From Pseudoips prasinana (Eukaryota; Arthropoda; Insecta; Lepidoptera; Nolidae), in the NCBI GenBank assembly GCA_951640165.1, contig OX621257.1:10737201-10801200 (forward strand): a DNA stretch of 64,000 bases, in the 5' to 3' direction. The position numbers were made by a program, and so were the translations under genes. Every line of letters starts with the position of its first letter. The first letter of the stretch is position 1. This document shows positions 22,051 through 31,924 of the stretch, one piece after another. Below the pieces are notes generated by a model that worked only from the letters and a program-made list of their open reading frames with translations, had not been told where the DNA came from and ran no database searches.

Positions 22051-22404
22051 ATTTTAGTTACGCATTCCCTTTTAGCCTCTACACCGGCTTTGTAATATTA
22101 ATGCGCTGCAGTATGTGCCTATAACTTTGTAACATCTGTACGATATGGATATTTGCTTGCACATATTTGCACTGTTGCATAAATGTCATATGGTTACGTA
22201 GTCCCGAATATATCAGCGTACAGTTAATATTTGAGTTATGGAGTAGCCAAACTATTAAATATTCACGTTATGCTCAGACATATTGTATGTAAGTTTTATT
22301 ACAAAATGGGGATCAACTATTTAAGATCATTCTGGTAATATTGTAAATGTGAATGTTTGTAAGTATATGTGAACATTGAACGGATTTGGCAAAATTATAA
22401 AATC
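22051..22404. other. unassigned spacer
   Basis: AT-rich sequence with no ORF and no repeat matched elsewhere in the window. Confidence 0.35.
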
Positions 22405-22493
22405 CGGGGACATTATTCACACACGTTGATCTGATCCCAAACTAAGCAATATTGTACCTACTATGGAAAACAGATAATTGAAATATTACATAC

Positions 22494-22655
22494 TAGCTGT
22501 GCCCCGCGGTTTTAACCGCGCAAAACTTTATACATTATAACCTATGTGTTAATCCAGGGTGTCGGCTAACTCCATTCCAAATTTTATTAAAATCGCTCCA
22601 GCCGTGAAGAAGTAACAAACATACACACTCACAAATTTTCGCCTTTGTAACATTA
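22494..22655 (-). mobile_element. Helitron-like short repeat, copy c, inside SINE-2
   Basis: CTAGCTGTGCCCCGCGGTTT, GTGTCGGCTAACTCCATTCC, CGCTCCAGCCGTGAAGAAG and ACAAATTTTCGCCTTTGTAA. It is closely similar to copy a and to the unit at 24697-24890. Confidence 0.65.
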
Positions 22656-22800
22656 GTGTAATACTACTTTTCTTTTGTAAATACATATATAGATAATTAC
22701 ACCCAGATTCAGGACAGATATATTAATGCACACAAATAACAGACTATCAGTCCTGGGTGGGAATCGAACCAACGACCTGCGGCGTGATCCAAACTTTGAA

Positions 22801-23163
22801 AGGAAAGTTAGACATATCATGTCAAAAAGTTAAAAGTCAAATCTTGTTAACTTATAATACTTAAAGCTTCAAACTATTAGATTTTAGTAGTAATTAATTA
22901 GTTTTAAGGTGCATGTTCACCTAGGTGCGACTCGATTTGATCATGGTGTTACGGATCGTGCTTCGGTGAACTTCAAATCTATTAGTCTTATCACATAATT
23001 TTACTTTATGTCCTGCGTCACTCTTAGTTCTACTCAAATGGTCATGCTGTGTACACTTGTTTAGGAATACTGTCTAGTGCTAAACCTTAATATATACTTC
23101 GCTGTCATGTATTGATAATATTCTGTTTTGTGTGCCAATAAAATAAAATAATAATTAAATTTA
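22801..23163 (+). mobile_element. probable LINE 3' end inside SINE-2
   Basis: AT-rich, non-coding, ending TTGTGTGCCAATAAAATAAAATAATAAT, which has the polyadenylation signal and simple A/T tail expected of a 5'-truncated LINE. No coding part is present, so the family cannot be named. Confidence 0.45.
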
Positions 23164-23375
23164 CGAACCACGCCAACCGGCCTGTCCTCTAATGTCACTT
23201 AAGCCTTTTAATATTGTAAATATATAAGTTTGTAACCGCTTAAACTCGAGGTTCGAACCCCAAAGAAGGTACCCTCAGGGGCGGGGATGTAGTTTGTTAC
23301 TTACTTACTTTGCCCTCGTGTCAGAGGTGTTCAAGTCGCCCAGTACCTAGGCCTCTGACATGGCTTAACGACTGT

Positions 23376-23545
23376 TGTCTAATGACTACAACCGGGACCG
23401 ACAGCTTAACGTGCTCTCCGAAGCATGGAGACGCTCAGAAACTAAACCACTTTGGCGGTCACCCATCTATGGACTGACCACTAGTTACTTAACCTCGCCG
23501 ATCGCTTACGGACCGGTGAGCATCTATTTAGTTTGTTTATGCGAG
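23376..23545 (+). repeat. interspersed repeat (GACCGACAGCTTAACGTGCTC type)
   Basis: CGGGACCGACAGCTTAACGT, CTCCGAAGCATGGAGACGCT, GGCGGTCACCCATCTATGG and TTAACCTCGCCGATCG. I recognise this as a repeat of lepidopteran intergenic DNA, possibly from a LINE 5' region. There is one copy in the window. Confidence 0.45.
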
Positions 23546-23698
23546 TATATTTGCTAGACGATTTCAACCCAAACTCGCTTCTATTCTCTGGTGAAGCAGT
23601 GATAACCTCTTAGGCTACAGCATCATGTTAAAAAAATGCTCAGTGTTCGCCAACAAACTGGTGAAGGAGTGAGGCGAAGTAAGTTTAGTGTTAAGCTG

Positions 23699-23925
23699 TA
23701 AAAGTCCACCGCTGAACAAAAGCCTTCCCAAGAATCATCTTGGAGATATGCCATAATCGCCACACTTGGCAGACGGGTTGGCGATCGCAGTATGATGGTC
23801 ATAGTACACGGACAGACGCTGCTGCCCATCCTTTGGTAGAATTCCCTCGGGTCGACTTCTATGTCCCCCACGGATAAGACGGGGTGATGATATTCTAATA
23901 TTCGCGCCGACACCACACATTAATA
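23699..23925 (-). mobile_element. RTE-type LINE 3' terminal fragment
   Basis: On the + strand it reads GAGATATGCCATAATCGCC, GGGTTGGCGATCGCAGTATG and GACGCTGCTGCCCATC, ending GCGCCGACACCACAC and an AATAAATTATATTATT tract. Reverse-complement pieces occur at 18330-18442 and 43960-44114. Its right end became part of the tandem unit that follows. Confidence 0.62.
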
Positions 23926-24890
23926 AATTATATTATTATATAAAACTAGTGCGGTTTTATCCTAATACTATAAAGGCGAAAGTTTGTGACTGTGTGAGTG
24001 TGTATGTTTGTTACTTCTTCACGTCTAAACGGCTGGAGTGTTTTGAATAACATTTGGTATGAAATTAGCTGACACCCTGGATTAACACATAGGCTACAAT
24101 TTATACTAATGCGGGTAAAACTGCGGGACATAGCTAGTATTCTAATATTCGGAGCCGTCACCATAGAGCAATAAATTTTATTATTATATAAAACTAGCTG
24201 TGCCCCGTGGTTTTACCCTAATATTATAAAGGCGAAAGTTTGTGAGTGTGTATGTTTGTTACTTCTTCACGTGTCAATGGCTGGAGCGATTTAAATAAAA
24301 TTTGGTATGGAGTTAGCTGATACCCTGGACTAACACATAGGGTAAAATTTGCACTAACGCGGGTAAAACCGCGCGACACAGCCAGTATTCTAATATTCAG
24401 CGCCGTTACCACTGAGCATTAAATTATATTATTATATAGAACTAGATGCGCCCTGCGGTTTTACCCTAATACTATAAAGGCGAAAGTTTGTGACTGTGTG
24501 AGTGTGTATGTTTGTTTTTCTTCAAGTTTAAACGGCTGGAGTGATTTGAATAACATTTGGTATGAAATTAGCTGACACCCTGGATTAACACATAGGCTAC
24601 AATTTATACTAATGCGGGTAAAACTGCGGGACACAGCTAGTATTCTAATATTCGGCGCCGTCACCACAAAGCAATAAATTATATTATTATATAAAACTAG
24701 CTGTGCCCCGCGGTTCAACCCGCGTTTAACTTTCTAAATTATAGCCTAGTGTTAATCCAGGGAGTCAGCTAACTCCATACCAATTTTTATTAAAATCGCT
24801 ACAGCCGTTTAGACGTGAAAAAGTAACAAACATAGACACTCACACATTCACAAACTTTCGCCTTTATATTATTAGTAGGATATAAATACC
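23891..24890. repeat. tandem array of ~250 bp composite units (LINE 3' end plus Helitron-like element)
   Basis: The phrase TATTCTAATATTC begins units at 23891, 24138, 24386 and 24641 (spacings 247, 248, 255). Each unit is a LINE 3' end (GCGCCG-x-CACCA...AATAAATTATATTATTATATAAAACTAG) followed by a Helitron-like element. In units 1-3 the element runs from TAAAGGCGAAAGTTTGTGA to GCGGGACACAGCTAGT. In unit 4 it is in the opposite orientation. In units 2 and 3 the element starts with an inverted copy of its own end (CTGTGCCCCGTGGTTTTACC against GGGTAAAACCGCGCGACACAG), so it has terminal inverted repeats of ~25 bp. Confidence 0.8.
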
Positions 24891-25242
24891 TTCATAATAA
24901 TAAATAAATATAAAGACGCTAATGTTAAACCAACAAATTGTAGTTATGTGCTAAATGAAGTTACTACGAGTCTACGAAGGAAATTATTAAGCTACGCCGG
25001 AATTGCCCGTCCATTTGCTACGCCTCCGAACACCACCGCAACGCTCGCGAAAATAAAAATTAAACGTTCATGGAAATTCAGTAATTTGGTTCACATGTAT
25101 TTAAATGGAAATATGTCAATTAAAACAGTGACAGACGGAAACATGGCCAGCAGCAGAACGGACGTGGTCGCAGACCGAATTTATTTCCTTTTTTATTTTC
25201 ATTACGGTTATATTTTCACATCTGAAATATTAACAAACTGGA
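24891..25242. other. spacer without convincing gene
   Basis: A 115-codon open frame (24948-25295) overlaps this spacer and MITE-1 copy B. It shows no domain, ends inside the MITE and is probably chance. Confidence 0.4.
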
Positions 25243-25385
25243 TGTACAGACGTCAGCACATCCAGCTACCCCTATCTGTTAAATTTATTTTATAGATTTT
25301 CAACTTTATCACAAAAGTATAAGATTCACTATCAATTGGGGAAATTTCACAGATTGGGGTAGCTTGGTGTGCTGGCGTCTGTACA
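25243..25385. mobile_element. MITE-1 copy B
   Basis: TGTACAGACGTCAGCACATC at the left and the complementary GTGTGCTGGCGTCTGTACA at the right. The inner arms are AGCTACCCCTATCTGTTAAA and TCACAGATTGGGGTAGCTTG. The middle part is inverted relative to copy C, as expected for a near-palindrome read from either side. Confidence 0.78.
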
Positions 25386-25545
25386 AACTGCTAGACTGGC
25401 AGAATTTGCCTACTTCCATGCCATCATGTCCTATGGCATACCTGGTTGGCGTTCGGTAGCTAGCATGTATTACAAAAAAGAGCATTCAAATATATATATA
25501 TGTAGTTTTGGCAGGCGCGATTCTCCACATAGTTTAATATACTTT
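25386..25545 (+). pseudogene. LINE-A RT fragment
   Basis: Encodes TARLAEFAYFHAIMSYGIPG, then SVASMYYKKEHSNIYICSFG and RRDSPHSLIYFSI. It matches LINE-A RT (QTARLVYFAYFHSIMSYGIL ... LGSRDSLRNLF) with substitutions and a deletion. It directly abuts MITE-1 copy B. Confidence 0.68.
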
Positions 25546-25994
25546 TCCATCTGAAATTACATAATATCAGACCATGATTTTAGTTAGGAAAATAGAAAAA
25601 AGTTACTCGGATAATATAAACACTACAATTAAAATCAAATTAACTATACCAGACTGTAGAGTCGGCAAAACTAGCACGGTTTTTATAACAGGCTCGCTAC
25701 ACATATTATTGAATTGCCTGGTACAAGGTTCAATACACTATTAAACTAAACTAAACATTATTTTGGTTACTACAGACATTTGGCGATCGGCATCTTGCTG
25801 TAAATAGCTGGTTTGGAATCTTAGAGCCATATAGCTGTGACTATCTTTACATAAACTATCTATAACACACATTGCTTATATATGACACTGTTGGTGGTGT
25901 TATATCTCCGTGCCTTGGCGAGCATGTAAAGATATTGGTCCTTCACATGATATGTATATAATATACATCTATATGTCCACATTGGTAGCAATGA
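25546..25994. other. unassigned spacer
   Basis: AT-rich, no coding frame, no repeat matched elsewhere in the window. Confidence 0.35.
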
Positions 25995-26198
25995 TAATAA
26001 TATCCTGGGACAAGATTTACACGCGGCCATTTGATCACTAACTAAGCAGAGCTTGTACTATGGAAACCAGATAACTGATATACTACATATACTACTTTTC
26101 TTATATATTTCCTATGTATACTTATATACATTAAGTACACCAAGACTCAGGACAAACAGACATGTTCACGCACACAAATATCTGTCCTGGGTGGGAAG
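25995..26198 (-). mobile_element. SINE-2
   Basis: ATAATATCCTGGGACAAG, ACACGCGGCCATTTGATC, AGCTTGTACTATGGAAACC, ACTCAGGACAAACAGACATG and ATCTGTCCTGGGTGGGAAG, all on the - strand relative to 28993-29262. The head past the B box is lost. Confidence 0.75.
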
Positions 26199-26454
26199 TA
26201 AACGCGCATATCTTAAAATGGAAAAAAAATATCAAATTTCATTTCAAAAACGCTTGTTTTGTTTTTAAGCCAATCCGAGCAGCGTGGCCGACAATTCCTA
26301 TGTTTTGGGCATTCGACAAACGAATTTTCCGGAAGGTCCAAACATCACAAATTCTCTCAGCTTGCCTTTTTAACAGGCAGTTTATTTTTATAGAAGGAGT
26401 TTGTCAAATATACTCTTTTAATGTTTTTAAACTTTCGCGATTTGTACATATTCT

Positions 26455-26590
26455 TATATACTGTGGACAGCCGTGGTCACGGGTCGACTCGTGACCACGG
26501 CTGGTGCAATCCATGCCGAAACGTCGGGTAACCAAGGTAATGATTTGCCTATATCTTTATCGCGATTGAGACCCGTGTCCACAGTATATA
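26455..26590. repeat. nested inverted repeats, small MITE-like element
   Basis: Outer arms TATATACTGTGGACA (26455-26469) and its complement (26576-26590). An inner 13 bp hairpin AGCCGTGGTCACG (26469-26481) pairs with 26490-26502. Between them lies GCCGAAACGTCGGGTAAC. Non-coding. Confidence 0.65.
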
Positions 26591-27800
26591 AAAATATACT
26601 TTTTGTTCTTAATTAGTATATTATGCGATATCTCTGTTGTTGTTTATTTATTCAATGGGATTTTTTTCAAATATGTTGTCACAAAGATGAGTTTAAGTCA
26701 TTTCTATGATTTTCAAAACAATCCTTCAATCACACTACTCAATTACCTGAATAAAATATAGATAGCTTGGTCAGTTAGATTGCTTATTTACTTTCTACTT
26801 ATATTCTACGGTTGTCCAAATGATGGACACACCTTCATTATGGAAGTCTTTTGTCCAGCAGAGAACGTCTTTCGGCTGATATGATGATGACAATATTCTA
26901 CATGCACTAGTTTAGCCTTGTGGACGTTAATAATAATTAAGAAACGACAAAAATCAAAAGTATATTTGTGACGTAAATACTCCTTAATAAATGAGATAAA
27001 ATAAATTATGTCAAGTCAAGGCAAAAATCATTTATTCCGTAATTTTTTTACATTTATGTGGAATCGTCATTTGTTTTTACCCTTCCGTGCAGTGCATGAC
27101 GTGGCAGCTACTGAGAAACACTGCCAGAAAACTCGGTAGGAATACTTTTTTTTAATAAAATATACTTAAGATTAGTTAATTACAATCATGTGTGTTGACT
27201 CAGAACAAATCAATCCCAAGCACTTTAGTCACTTAAATAATCAGAAATTTTGTAATATTTTAGCTTTAATAATTCTTTTAAACTTATTCATAGACAAATC
27301 TCATTCAAATACCATTGGGAAGTTTGTTACAGAATCAAAAAAGTGGTAAAGCGGATAGTATCGGTAGGCTCTGAGATCAAAATTACGAATTTGGAAAACG
27401 TATTGATAAACTCTGGTTCAGATTTTGATTGAGATCAAAGACAAAAACAAGCTACTGATAGTCTGTAGTCAATCTTTTCAAATGTTTGCATTGCAAGGGG
27501 AAATTCTTCGGGCGTTAACCTCTAAGTTACAACCGTTGATGTTTGATTACTGGCCAGAGGCTACACTTTGATCTTGCTATAGAATTCAAAATTAAATTCT
27601 TGGAACAAGTCGAATCATCTTCACTTTTATTCATAGTTTTACTGATGCCCAACTTTACAATTTATCGATTTAAAGCAGGTTGAAGTCAGATTTCCTACTT
27701 AAATATTTTTGTGTTTTATATAGTCGTAACGTCAGGTTCATTTAGAGTGATACTTTTTTCATAACCTTTACAAATGTAAAGTCGGGCCTAGGAGATAGAG
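26591..27800. other. long spacer with one LINE tail
   Basis: Only a short RTE-type 3' tail is recognised (26815-26890: CTTTTGTCCAGCAG, CTTTCGGCTGATATGATGATG), plus a scrap of the AGTCGTGTGGTCTA repeat near 27098-27125. The rest is AT-rich with no ORF above chance. Confidence 0.4.
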
Positions 27801-28299
27801 AAAGAGGAAAGTATGCTGTTAATAATGGAAAATAACATCAGGCAAATGACCACCACGACCACGCTTACAGGGCAATATCCTTTTCATTAAATGTTCCATA
27901 ACCAAATTGCAAAATGGCTGCCCTATGTCCTCGGTTGCATCACGAATTCCATCTTTGAAGTCTTGAATCGATACTGGGCTTTTCTTTATACACAAGATCT
28001 CGGTGGCCAATTGTGATCGCCTCTTCGAGAGATAACACGGCCCGGAAACTTTTCCCATAAAAAAGATCAATGGTTTCGTTGCTAGTGTGACACGTAGCAC
28101 CGTCTAGTTGAAATTAAACGTTGTCCAGATCAATACCATCCAATTCCGGCCATAAAAAATCGTTAATCATCTCTCAATAGCGCAATCTATTTACCGTAAC
28201 TGTTGTTCCAGCCTCATTTTCGAAAAATCAAATCATCGTCAAAACTCAAGCCATTTGCCTGATGTTATTTTTCACTATTAACGGCATACCTTCCTCTTT
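27801..28299 (-). mobile_element. internally deleted mariner-superfamily element with 48 bp terminal inverted repeats
   Basis: The left end 27801-27848 and right end 28252-28299 are inverted repeats of 48 bp with about four mismatches (AAAGAGGAA-x-GTATGC...AATAACATCAGGCAAATG). Between them on the - strand lies only the C-terminal part of a transposase. The element is about 0.5 kb, so the N-terminal DNA-binding domain and first catalytic region have been deleted. A TA target duplication is not clear at the edges. Confidence 0.78.
27816..28245 (-). pseudogene. Tc1/mariner-superfamily transposase, C-terminal remnant
   Basis: Read on the - strand, the frames give ENEAGTTVTVN, then INDFLWPELDGIDLDNV, a stop, QLDGATCHTSNETI, a shifted segment where a PPRS-x-DLTP region is expected, and finally VSIQDFKDGIRDATEDIGQ, MEHLMKRI and GGHLPDVIFHY. 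The DGATCHTS box carries the second catalytic Asp of DDE/D transposases, and the final GGH-x-x-D-x-x-FHY is the usual C-terminus of this insect family. At least one stop and two frameshifts make it dead. No N-terminal helix-turn-helix is left. Confidence 0.8.
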
Positions 28300-28325
28300 A
28301 TACATTATAAAGAGGAAGGTATGCC
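28283..28325. repeat. 19 bp perfect palindrome abutting the mariner right end
   Basis: GGCATACCTTCCTCTTTAT (28283-28301) and its complement at 28307-28325 around a 5 base loop. The left arm is the outer end of the mariner right terminal repeat. The right arm is another copy of that end facing the other way, followed by unrelated sequence. Confidence 0.72.
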
Positions 28326-28564
28326 AACATCCGATCATTAAATATAAAAAAATAGCATTTTTCTTTGAATACCAAAATAACACCTCTTATTGGAAAACTC
28401 TGTTCAAGCAGATTAAATCAAAAGCAAAGTTTAAGGAAACAGCTAAAGAAAACTGTTAAGCATGTATTTTTTTTCTGACTTCCTCCTCAGGTTTGTCCAC
28501 CGAGTTAGATAGAGGAAGCTGCAGGTAGTGTAGAGAATGATTCTCGCTGGGGAAGATCACGTTG

Positions 28565-28740
28565 GCCGTAGCTGTAGTCCGTGACATCGATTCCTGGTGG
28601 AATTCCATATTTTACTGGAGCTTTCCTTAAAGCAGAATGCTCGGTGTCCCCAATGCATAATAAAGTATTCTATATTTATAGACAGATGGTTTCAAAATGT
28701 GCCATTAAAGTCGTGTGGTCTAAAGCACACTCGGTTTTTA
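28565..28740 (+). repeat. unclassified repeat, copy 1 of a local pair
   Basis: TGTAGTCCGTGACATCGATT, CATATTTTACTGGAGCT, GCAGAATGCTCGGTGTCCCC, AATAAAGTATTCTATATTTA and AAAGTCGTGTGGTCTAA. It matches 29335-29495 plus 29708-29740. Non-coding. Confidence 0.6.
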
Positions 28741-28754
28741 TTTTTTTTTATATC

Positions 28755-28868
28755 AGAGGGCGACAAACGCGTAAGTGAGTCACCTGATGGTAAGTGATCA
28801 CCGCTGCCCATAGACACTCGCAACACCAGACGTGTCGTGAGTGCGTTGCCGGCGTTTAAAGGTCAGCT
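28755..28868 (+). repeat. interspersed repeat (CACCTGATGGTAAGTGATCACC type)
   Basis: AGTGAGTCACCTGATGGTAA, GTGATCACCGCTGCCCATAG, ACACTCGCAACACCAGA and GAGTGCGTTGCCGGCGTTTA. I recognise this as a repeat widespread in lepidopteran genomes. There is a single copy here. Confidence 0.55.
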
Positions 28869-28992
28869 AACAAGTGTTGCTGACCTTTCCCCTCACCCCA
28901 ATGAGCTCTGGCGACCTTACTCACACTCGGAAACACAACATTAAAACTATGATGTTGTTAATAAGGAATGTCTTCTTTAAGGTGGAGGTACT

Positions 28993-29262
28993 GTACGGGC
29001 CTGTTGGCGTGGTTGGCAAATGCTTGCTTTTCACGCCGGAGGTCGTGGGTTCGATTCCCACCTAGGACAGATATTTGTGTGCATGAACATGTCTGTTTGT
29101 CCTGAGTCTGGGTGTATTTATCTATACAAAGTATGTATTTACAAAAGAAAAGTATTACATGTAGTATATCAGTTATCTGGTTTCCATAGTACAAGTTCTG
29201 CTTAGTATGGGATCAGATGGCCGTGTGTAAATAATATCCCAGGATATTATTATTATTATTAA
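28993..29262 (+). mobile_element. SINE-2, most complete copy
   Basis: tRNA-like head with A-box-like GTTGGCGTGGTTGGC and B box GGGTTCGATTCCCACC. Then CAGATATTTGTGTGCATGAA, GTCTGTTTGTCCTGAGTCTG, a TATCAGTTATCTGGTTTCCATAG block and GGGATCAGATGGCCGTGTG. It ends CCCAGGATATTATTATTATTATT, an ATT simple tail. Nine further copies or fragments in the window share this structure in both orientations. Confidence 0.82.
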
Positions 29263-29329
29263 ATAATTATCTACTTCCCCAGTTGGGCTGCTCTTTGAGT
29301 GAATGAACGCTATGCCCTACCTCTCTTTG

Positions 29330-29745
29330 ACTTGTCGTCCCGTTGCTGTAGTCCATGACATCGATTACATATTCCTGGTGGAGTTTCATATTTTACTGGA
29401 GCTGTCGTCTGGCCCTTGAAGCAGAATGCTCGGTGTCCCCAATATCTAATAAAGTATTCTATATTTATAGACAGATGGTTGCAAAATACCTTGTTGAAGT
29501 TTTCTTTGCGCACCCTTGACTTGGGGAGTAAGCTGGTAAATTGCTGATGAGATCGTTACGAAAAGTGTGATCGGGCGAGGCGAAGTAGAGAGGGAGATAT
29601 AAGTTCATGCAGATATAAAGAGAGAGAATTACGTTTCATATATTACTGTATGGGGAAGTGAAAGAGGTGCGAGCTCACATTTTCTTTCTCTCTCTATATC
29701 ATAGCCGAGTCATTTAAGTCGTGTGGTCTAATGCATACTCGTTTT
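29330..29745 (+). repeat. unclassified repeat, copy 2 of the local pair, with an insertion
   Basis: Matches 28565-28740 at TGTAGTCCATGACATCGATT, TGGAGTTTCATATTTTACTG, GCAGAATGCTCGGTGTCCCC and, after an insertion (about 29495-29707), at AAGTCGTGTGGTCTAATGC. The insertion contains the GA/CT-rich repeat (29592-29710) also seen at 21655-21775. Confidence 0.55.
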
Positions 29746-29784
29746 TTATAAATTAATTATTTCACAACATTTATGTAATAAATG

Positions 29785-29962
29785 TGCCCCATTGTTTTAC
29801 CTAAACTTTAACTTTATAAATTATAGCCTATGTGTTATTCGGATTTGTAAGCTATATTACTACAAAGTTTCATCAAAATTAGTAGTTTTTGCGTGAAAGA
29901 GTAACAAATCCATCCATACTCGCAAACTTTCGCATTTATAATATTAATAGGATAATAGTCCT
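29785..29962 (-). mobile_element. Helitron-like short repeat, copy g (diverged)
   Basis: TGTGCCCCATTGTTTTACC, AATTATAGCCTATGTGTTAT, AGTAGTTTTTGCGTGAAAGA and CAAACTTTCGCATTTATAAT. The same layout as copies a and c, but more diverged. Confidence 0.55.
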
Positions 29963-30590
29963 TATGGACGACGACGGCCTGATCAATCGGCTTAGTTCCC
30001 TTTTCGTATAATGTTAGCTTTATATGCCTGCCTAATTGTGACCTTAATAAGTAAAAGTGCTGACTGAAACGTTATCATTTCATACAAAGCTAATTAACCC
30101 ACTTTCATCTAAGATTACCTGAACCCTAAACCTATTCATGGTAGCAAATCTGTCCTTGCGACATATTCTTGTGTATTGTCTGGCAAACAAAGCCTTAACT
30201 AGATAACTTTCATAAAAATCTACGCGTATATTGAAGGAAGAATATAAGGAAAAAGGGGCTTATACCCGAAAGTTTTTATTTAGTAAAAGTTTTTGTAATG
30301 CTACCGTAATATTCTTTGCATATACCTACGTTTAGTTTTCTTTATCAATTCAAGATTCTTTAGACATACAGTGAAATAAGATGCCGCAAAAACTTAGATT
30401 AAAAAAACATACGTACGAGGGGGTCCTTACTTCTTATAGAAAGTTATTGAGTAACTCATATATATAATATGAAATACATTTATTAGGTGTGACACATAGA
30501 CAAAAATACAAGAGGTAGGTTTAGACTATCAGAAATAAAAGAATAACGCTAGTAAAAAGCATAATATAACTAAGACTACAAAAGTGTCTA
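29963..30590. other. unassigned spacer
   Basis: AT-rich with no coding frame and no matched repeat. Confidence 0.35.
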
Positions 30591-30652
30591 AAGCGCCGTA
30601 TTTAACTCGATAAATGTAGCATAATACATTTATCGAGTTAAATGCTGCGCTT
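30591..30652. repeat. 28 bp near-perfect hairpin
   Basis: AAGCGCCGTATTTAACTCGA... (30591-30618) pairs with 30625-30652 with two mismatches and a 6 base loop. Confidence 0.7.
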
Positions 30653-30699
30653 ATTTTTCAACTAAGGCTACCACCACTATGTCACTAATCCACTAATAT

Positions 30700-31045
30700 C
30701 CTCCGGGTCGAGATTCGACCCCAGCGGATAGTGTTAATGAAGGTCAGATCAGTTCAAGTCAGGTGGTAAATAATCCAGTCCACCGTCCGACCAGAATAGG
30801 CCTGAGACGGTGGCGCGCCGTGTTCCGCTCGCGCTTCTCTTGGCGAGGGGGGAAAGGATGCCCCCAACAGAAATGGGGCTCACTGTAAAGTGGGCCAACG
30901 CCTGTTCAGACTGCGGTGAATGCGCGGGCGAATCCCGTGGTCAGGCCTGTAGCTGGCTGAGGGACACCGTAGGATTTTAGTCGGTTAACCCAACCCTACC
31001 ATATGGCTGGGAGTCTGACATGCCCCGTCGCTTCCCTAGCAGCGT
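30700..31045. other. GC-rich segment of unknown origin
   Basis: Distinctly GC-rich against AT-rich flanks: GGTGGCGCGCCGTGTTCCGC, TCGCGCTTCTCTTGGCGAGG, GGGGCTCACTGTAAAGTGGG and GTAGCTGGCTGAGGGACACC, ending GAGTCTGACATGCCCCGTCG. There is no long ORF. The texture suggests the 5' region of a LINE, but no flanking ORF supports this. Confidence 0.4.
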
Positions 31046-31924
31046 TCTGAGTATGTTTGTGATTTTATAACTAAAAACCTACATTGACATACTTAATTGA
31101 CATTTATATCAACAAGCTACGAAAGAGAAGAAGCTTTCAAAACTTTGTTCTCCCGTATTATTTTATCATTATCCTGTCACTACAAAATACGCTTTTAGTT
31201 ACTGCAGTCGTTCACGATACATTATCCAAAGCTGCAGTAAAGACCTACCTGTATTGGAATAGTTCCAAATACTGTATGCTATAACGACAAAACTATTATT
31301 TTACTGCGATTTAAAGACTGCCATTAAAGAGTCACTTTGTCTTTTATGTTCTTTGTTCAGCTGATAAATTGCGTTGTATTTATACCACAAGTAACATTAA
31401 TAATGTTAGATACAAAGAAGCTCTATCTATCCATGAAACTGTTAAACTTGTAGATTTATACGTAGACATTAGTTTACAAAATTAAAATCTACATAGAAAC
31501 ATGTTCGATCAGATAAAGCACTGTCTTTAAGGACGGATATTTTTGTCACTGTTTTTGTTTACAAATTGTAGCTGGGACATGCTTAGTATGGAATATCAAA
31601 TAAACTTGAAATGAAATGAAATGAAATTTATTCAGCACTTGGGTATTAACATACACTTGTACTTGACAAGGTCACAATGCAGTACAGAAACATACCGGAT
31701 AGTACAAAAGTTACAAACAAAAAAATTATTTGTCCGTCCGTGTCCGTGTGGTTTGTTTTATCGCATATATTTTCTGAAATCCTTAAATAAATAACAAGTT
31801 ACTAATCTATTATTTTGAAATTTAGTTCTACTATATTAACATTAAAGAATGGAAGACTAAAGCAAAAGACGAAATTCTAAATGAGGGTGTGATCACTTGC
31901 ACGGGATCACCGATCACGCGTTAA
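31046..31924. other. spacer with a GAAAT-type LINE tail
   Basis: A simple tract TTGAAATGAAATGAAATGAAA at 31606-31626 follows AGTATGGAATATCAAATAAAC, and looks like the 3' tail of a truncated + strand LINE. Nothing else is recognised; a 66-codon frame at 31084-31284 has no features. Confidence 0.4.

Larger units (their letters stand above)
22405..23187 (-). mobile_element. SINE-2 broken by two insertions
   Basis: SINE-2 pieces on the - strand appear in order: 22405-22493 (GGGGACATTATTCACACACG, CCAAACTAAGCA), 22656-22800 (TACTACTTTTC, TCCTGGGTGGGAATCGAACC, the B box in reverse) and 23166-23187 (AACCACGCCAACCGGCCTGTC, the head). Between them lie a Helitron-like repeat (22494-22655) and an AT-rich LINE-like 3' end (22801-23160). 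Confidence 0.72.

Noticed and set aside
23623..24718. - strand open frames of 60-97 codons in the 24 kb array
   Set aside because: They repeat with the 250 bp unit (the VTAPNIRILAVSRSFTRIS phrase recurs in three units) and match no protein family, so they reflect the repeat only.
24948..25295. 115-codon + strand open frame as a host gene
   Set aside because: Its end lies inside MITE-1 copy B and no domain or family pattern is visible.
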